This document shows positions 5,600 through 7,047 of a stretch of DNA of 7,047 bases, piece by piece. This stretch comes from Acidobacteriota bacterium (GTDB taxonomy: Bacteria; Actinomycetota; Acidimicrobiia; Acidimicrobiales; SHLQ01). Position numbers and translations under genes: made by a program. Under the pieces are notes generated by a model that did not search any database, had not been told where the DNA came from, and saw nothing but the letters and a program-made list of their open reading frames with translations. The stretch lies in NCBI GenBank assembly GCA_022562835.1, contig JADFOM010000131.1, forward strand, positions 1-7,047. The letters run 5' to 3'. The stretch's first letter is position 1; each line of letters starts with the position of its first letter.

Positions 5600-7047
5600 G
5601 CGCATTTCCCGACTTTGCAAGCCTCGACCTCGACGCCGAAGGAGTGCCAGATGGTGCGCCGTCGGTGCACCGATGGCGGAGCCGGGTCGAGGAAGTCACC
5701 GGGGCCAGTGCGGACGATCTGATCTGGAACACTCCTGAGGGCATCGACGTCAAGGCGCTCTATACAGCCGAGGACACCTCAGACCTCGACTTCCTCGACA
5801 CCTACCCCGGCATCGCGCCGTATCTACGCGGGCCCTACGCCACGATGTATGTCAATCAACCGTGGACGATTCGCCAGTACGCAGGATTTTCAACCGCTGA
5901 GGAGTCAAACGCCTTCTACCGCCGCAACCTCGCCGCGGGCCAGAAGGGTCTGAGTGTCGCCTTCGACCTTGCAACCCATCGTGGCTACGACAGCGATCAT
6001 CCGCGGGTGGCGGGCGATGTCGGCATGGCCGGCGTGGCGATTGATTCGATCCTCGACATGCGTCAGCTCTTCGATGGCATTCCGCTCGACAAAATGTCGG
6101 TGTCGATGACGATGAACGGTGCGGTGTTACCGGTCATGGCGCTTTACGTCATCGCTGCCGAGGAGCAGGGTGTCTCGCCTGACCAACTTGCCGGGACCAT
6201 TCAGAACGACATCCTCAAAGAGTTCATGGTTCGCAACACCTACATTTATCCGCCCAAACCTTCGATGCGGATCATTGCCGACATCTTCGCCTACACGTCG
6301 AAGAACATGCCGAAGTTCAATTCGATTTCGATCTCGGGTTACCACATGCAGGAGGCCGGAGCGACCGCCGACCTCGAACTCGCTTACACGCTTGCCGACG
6401 GCGTCGAGTACCTGCGCACCGGCATCGACGCCGGCCTCGACGTCGATGCGTTCGCCCCGCGCCTTAGCTTCTTCTGGGGCATTGGCATGAACTTCTTTAT
6501 GGAGGTCGCCAAGCTGCGCGCGGCTCGCCTGCTCTGGGCGAACCTCGTTCGTCCGTTCGACCCGAAGAATTCCAAGTCGTTGTCGCTGCGCACACATAGC
6601 CAGACATCGGGCTGGTCACTCACCGCGCAGGACGTATACAACAACGTGACCCGCACCTGCGTCGAGGCGATGGCGGCGACGCAGGGTCACACGCAGTCCT
6701 TGCACACCAATGCGTTCGACGAGGCTCTGGCTCTGCCGACCGACTTCTCCGCCCGCATCGCTCGCAACACTCAGTTGTTCTTGCAACAGGAATCGGGGAC
6801 CTGTGATGTCGTTGATCCGTGGGGCGGCAGTCACTATGTCGAACGCCTTACCTATGACCTTGCGTGTCGGGCATGGGGACACATCAACGAGATTGAGGAA
6901 TCGGGTGGCATGGCCGCCGCGATCGAGGTCGGGATCCCGAAGCTGCGTATCGAAGAGGCTGCCGCGCGCACACAGGCTCGCATCGACTCGGGTTCTCAGA
7001 TCGTGGTTGGCGTCAACCGCTTCCGACCGACGTCGATCGACGAGATC
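5596..7047 (+). CDS. mutB: Methylmalonyl-CoA mutase, large-subunit N-terminal portion (runs off right edge)
   Basis: The first 484 residues of adenosylcobalamin-dependent methylmalonyl-CoA mutase are encoded. The enzyme interconverts (R)-methylmalonyl-CoA and succinyl-CoA, linking propionyl-CoA breakdown to the TCA cycle. The TIM-barrel substrate domain is continuous and highly conserved. With a +6 offset to the Propionibacterium enzyme, Tyr95 (Tyr89) in TIRQYAGFS, Gln203 (Gln197), Arg213 (Arg207), His250 (His244) in SISGYHMQEAGA, Asn372 and Glu376 (Asn366, Glu370) are all present. Tyr95 and Arg213 favour methylmalonyl-CoA over isobutyryl-CoA. The usual FRPW before TIRQY reads NQPW (87-90). 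The cobalamin-binding domain with its DxHxxG lies beyond the window, and a full protein would be about 700-730 residues. No small-subunit gene (mutA) precedes it; the upstream neighbour is the aldolase-like gene 101 bases away. It may therefore be a homodimer-type enzyme, and the symbol scpA or mcm would be equally valid. Confidence 0.95.
   Translation, partial: MSAFPDFASLDLDAEGVPDGAPSVHRWRSRVEEVTGASADDLIWNTPEGIDVKALYTAEDTSDLDFLDTYPGIAPYLRGPYATMYVNQPWTIRQYAGFSTAEESNAFYRRNLAAGQKGLSVAFDLATHRGYDSDHPRVAGDVGMAGVAIDSILDMRQLFDGIPLDKMSVSMTMNGAVLPVMALYVIAAEEQGVSPDQLAGTIQNDILKEFMVRNTYIYPPKPSMRIIADIFAYTSKNMPKFNSISISGYHMQEAGATADLELAYTLADGVEYLRTGIDAGLDVDAFAPRLSFFWGIGMNFFMEVAKLRAARLLWANLVRPFDPKNSKSLSLRTHSQTSGWSLTAQDVYNNVTRTCVEAMAATQGHTQSLHTNAFDEALALPTDFSARIARNTQLFLQQESGTCDVVDPWGGSHYVERLTYDLACRAWGHINEIEESGGMAAAIEVGIPKLRIEEAAARTQARIDSGSQIVVGVNRFRPTSIDEI

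Overview
The window is high-GC bacterial DNA (roughly 60% G+C by eye). It holds five essentially complete or clearly identifiable genes and two edge fragments. Gene content suggests an actinobacterium, possibly an environmental or marine lineage such as Acidimicrobiia: a Rv2913c-like D-amino-acid amidohydrolase, an actinobacterial-style amidohydrolase-2 protein with a VDDHVVEP motif, apparently weak use of Shine-Dalgarno sites on two genes, and methylmalonyl-CoA mutase. This assignment is inference from family resemblance only.

Layout. Positions 1-89 read on the minus strand like the start of an AraC-type DNA-binding domain. From about position 91 the plus strand encodes the C-terminal half of the Lon protease domain, with an intact Ser/Lys dyad, ending at 492. 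The two do not fit together and the Lon frame is closed immediately upstream, so a recombination or assembly junction lies at about 82-97. A 104-bp convergent gap (493-596) carries an inverted pair of GGTGTCAGACACC palindromes. Two minus-strand genes follow, read from right to left: an N-acyl-D-amino-acid deacylase-like amidohydrolase (3367-1616) and a TauD/TfdA-type Fe(II)/2-oxoglutarate dioxygenase (1619-597). They overlap by four bases (ATGA), so they are an operon. A divergent promoter region of about 140 bp (3371-3506) separates them from a plus-strand pair: an amidohydrolase-2 family protein (3507-4703) and a class II aldolase/adducin family protein (4742-5494). A perfect 12-bp palindrome sits just upstream of the aldolase-like gene. 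Finally, the N-terminal 484 residues of methylmalonyl-CoA mutase large subunit (from 5596) run off the right edge.

How the genes may work together. The four central genes look like a small catabolic module arranged divergently around one intergenic region: an amide or cyclic-amide hydrolase, an oxygenase, a metal-dependent hydrolase/decarboxylase and an aldolase/decarboxylase. The methylmalonyl-CoA mutase next door would carry propionyl-CoA-derived carbon into the TCA cycle. The substrate cannot be read from the sequence, and the pathway link is inference from gene order. No tRNA, rRNA, CRISPR array or complete mobile element was seen.
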